The notes beneath the pieces are model-generated. The model was not told the DNA's origin. It was given only the letters and a program-made list of their open reading frames with translations, and did no database searches. Below, piece by piece: positions 24,600-25,360 of a stretch of 25,360 nt of DNA (its first letter is position 1; each line of letters begins with the position of its first letter). This stretch comes from JBCCKC01 sp039182435. Its GTDB lineage: Bacteria; Verrucomicrobiota; Verrucomicrobiia; Opitutales; Coraliomargaritaceae. Where the stretch lies: positions 1 through 25,360 of the forward strand of contig JBCDCC010000007.1 of the NCBI GenBank assembly GCA_039182435.1, read 5' to 3'. The translations under genes were made by a program, and so were the position numbers.

Positions 24600-25319
24600 G
24601 TGAAAAAAATTCTCGTAGGCTTATCCGGCGGTGTGGACAGCGCCGTCACCGCCCTGCTCCTCAAAGAGCTAGGCTACGATGTTTCGGGCGCCTATATCCG
24701 CACTTGGATGAACGAGGAGATGCCGCTCGCCGACTGCCCGGCCCAGCAGGACATCGACGATTCGCGCGCCGTCGCCGCCCACCTCGGGATCGATTATGAA
24801 ATCGTCAACCTCGTGAACGAGTATCGCGAGAATGTCGTCAACTACCTCGTCGCTGGATACGAAAAAGGCATCACGCCCAACCCGGATATGCTGTGCAACC
24901 GGGAGATGAAATTTGGAATCTTCCAGAAGTATGCGCTCGACCAAGGCTTCGATGCCATCGCCACCGGCCACTACGTCCGCAAGCGCGCCAACTCCGATGG
25001 CAGCTTCGACCTGATCGAAGGCCTCGATACGAATAAAGACCAGAGCTATTTCCTCGCACTCCTCCGGCAGGCGCAAATCCGCAACGCCCTCTTCCCGCTC
25101 GGCGAGTTGACTAAGCCGGAGGTCCGTAAACTGGCCGAAGCCCACCAACTCCCCAACGCGACGAAGAAAGATAGCCAAGGCATCTGCTTCTTGGGCGATA
25201 TGAACATCAATCGCTTCCTAGAATACTACATCCAAGATAACCCGGGAAATATCATTAATCCGGAGGGCAAAGTGCTGGGAGTTGGTGGGCTTCGGCCAGT
25301 TTACGGACCTCCGGCTTAG
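24600..25319 (+). CDS. mnmA: tRNA-uridine 2-sulfurtransferase, 3' end broken by a fold-back sequence
   Basis: Thiolates U34 of tRNA Lys/Glu/Gln using ATP and relayed persulfide sulfur. The chosen GTG gives MKKILVGLSGGVDSA, the standard family start; an in-frame TTG at 24543 would add 19 unconserved residues. Seen: the PP-loop GLSGGVDSA, TPNPDMLCNREMKF with the first catalytic Cys, ATGHYVR, NKDQSYFL, and DSQGICFLG with the second catalytic Cys. From about residue 226 (base 25277) the frame leaves the family: after EGKVLG the expected HxGxxxYTIGQR is replaced by about 14 residues encoded by the reverse complement of the gene's own middle, then a stop. The native enzyme is about 360 residues, so around 40% is absent. 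The true gene is probably intact in the genome. Confidence 0.9.
   Translation: MKKILVGLSGGVDSAVTALLLKELGYDVSGAYIRTWMNEEMPLADCPAQQDIDDSRAVAAHLGIDYEIVNLVNEYRENVVNYLVAGYEKGITPNPDMLCNREMKFGIFQKYALDQGFDAIATGHYVRKRANSDGSFDLIEGLDTNKDQSYFLALLRQAQIRNALFPLGELTKPEVRKLAEAHQLPNATKKDSQGICFLGDMNINRFLEYYIQDNPGNIINPEGKVLGVGGLRPVYGPPA
25070..25153 (+). repeat. Left arm of 84-bp perfect inverted repeat at window end
   Basis: Bases 25070-25153 inside mnmA are the exact reverse complement of 25277-25360. Positions pair so that their sum is 50430, with no mismatch over 84 bases, and pairing stops at 25154/25276. The spacer is 123 bases. This arm lies in the normal mnmA frame and is the authentic copy. Confidence 0.98.
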
Positions 25320-25360
25320 TCAACTCGCCGAGCGGGAAGAGGGCGTTGCGGATTTGCGCC
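25277..25360 (-). repeat. Right arm of inverted repeat, likely chimeric fold-back to window end
   Basis: An exact reverse complement of 25070-25153 that runs to the last base of the window, replacing the expected 3' part of mnmA. The junction at 25276/25277 falls in the middle of a conserved region. This fits a fold-back chimera (such as from multiple-displacement amplification) or a mis-joined contig end rather than natural sequence. Confidence 0.9.

Overview
The window is chromosomal DNA of moderate GC from a Gram-negative bacterium. The gene set fits a marine Verrucomicrobium of the Opitutae / Puniceicoccales type: Kdo transferase, a PEP-CTERM protein with a LamG-like fold, an SHD1-thioredoxin protein, a multi-SLBB export lipoprotein, and sulfotransferase-bearing exopolysaccharide (EPS) genes. 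This placement is inference from gene content, because no rRNA or other marker gene is present. No tRNA, rRNA, IS element, phage gene or CRISPR array was seen.

Layout. (1) 1-2292: the 3' part of waaA (+), then an exported SHD1-thioredoxin protein and trmL (both -). (2) 2504-10047 (+): an EPS operon of a Wzz / tyrosine-kinase / GT2 triple fusion, a Wzy-like polymerase coupled by an ATGA overlap, an exported unknown protein, and a 933-residue OPX lipoprotein with about six SLBB repeats. (3) 15538-10059 (-): a converging EPS operon of Wzx-like flippase, sulfotransferase, GT4 glycosyltransferase, initiating sugar-phosphate transferase, a strong terminator, and a small unknown gene. (4) 19546-15758 (-): gap, pgk, tpiA and dgkA, with intrinsic terminators after gap and after tpiA. 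(5) 19925-24477: a fatty-acid desaturase with a coiled-coil tail (+), a PEP-CTERM/LamG protein (-) and a GH13 debranching-type enzyme (-). (6) 24600-end: mnmA (+), cut off by a fold-back.

How it works together. The two converging EPS arms together make an almost minimal but complete Wzx/Wzy-dependent pathway. WbaP/WcaJ-type transferase loads the first sugar on undecaprenyl phosphate, the GT4 enzyme and the fused GT2 domain extend it, and the sulfotransferase probably decorates it. The Wzx-like protein flips it, the Wzy-like protein polymerises it, the Wzz-kinase part controls length, and the SLBB lipoprotein exports it. The product is inferred to be a sulfated exopolysaccharide.

Most notable points: the covalent Wzz-kinase-GT2 fusion lacks the usual tyrosine-rich tail; a desaturase carries a long coiled-coil extension; and the last 84 bases of the window are a perfect reverse complement of bases 25070-25153. 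That repeat breaks a conserved mnmA reading frame, so it most likely reflects a contig-end or amplification artefact.
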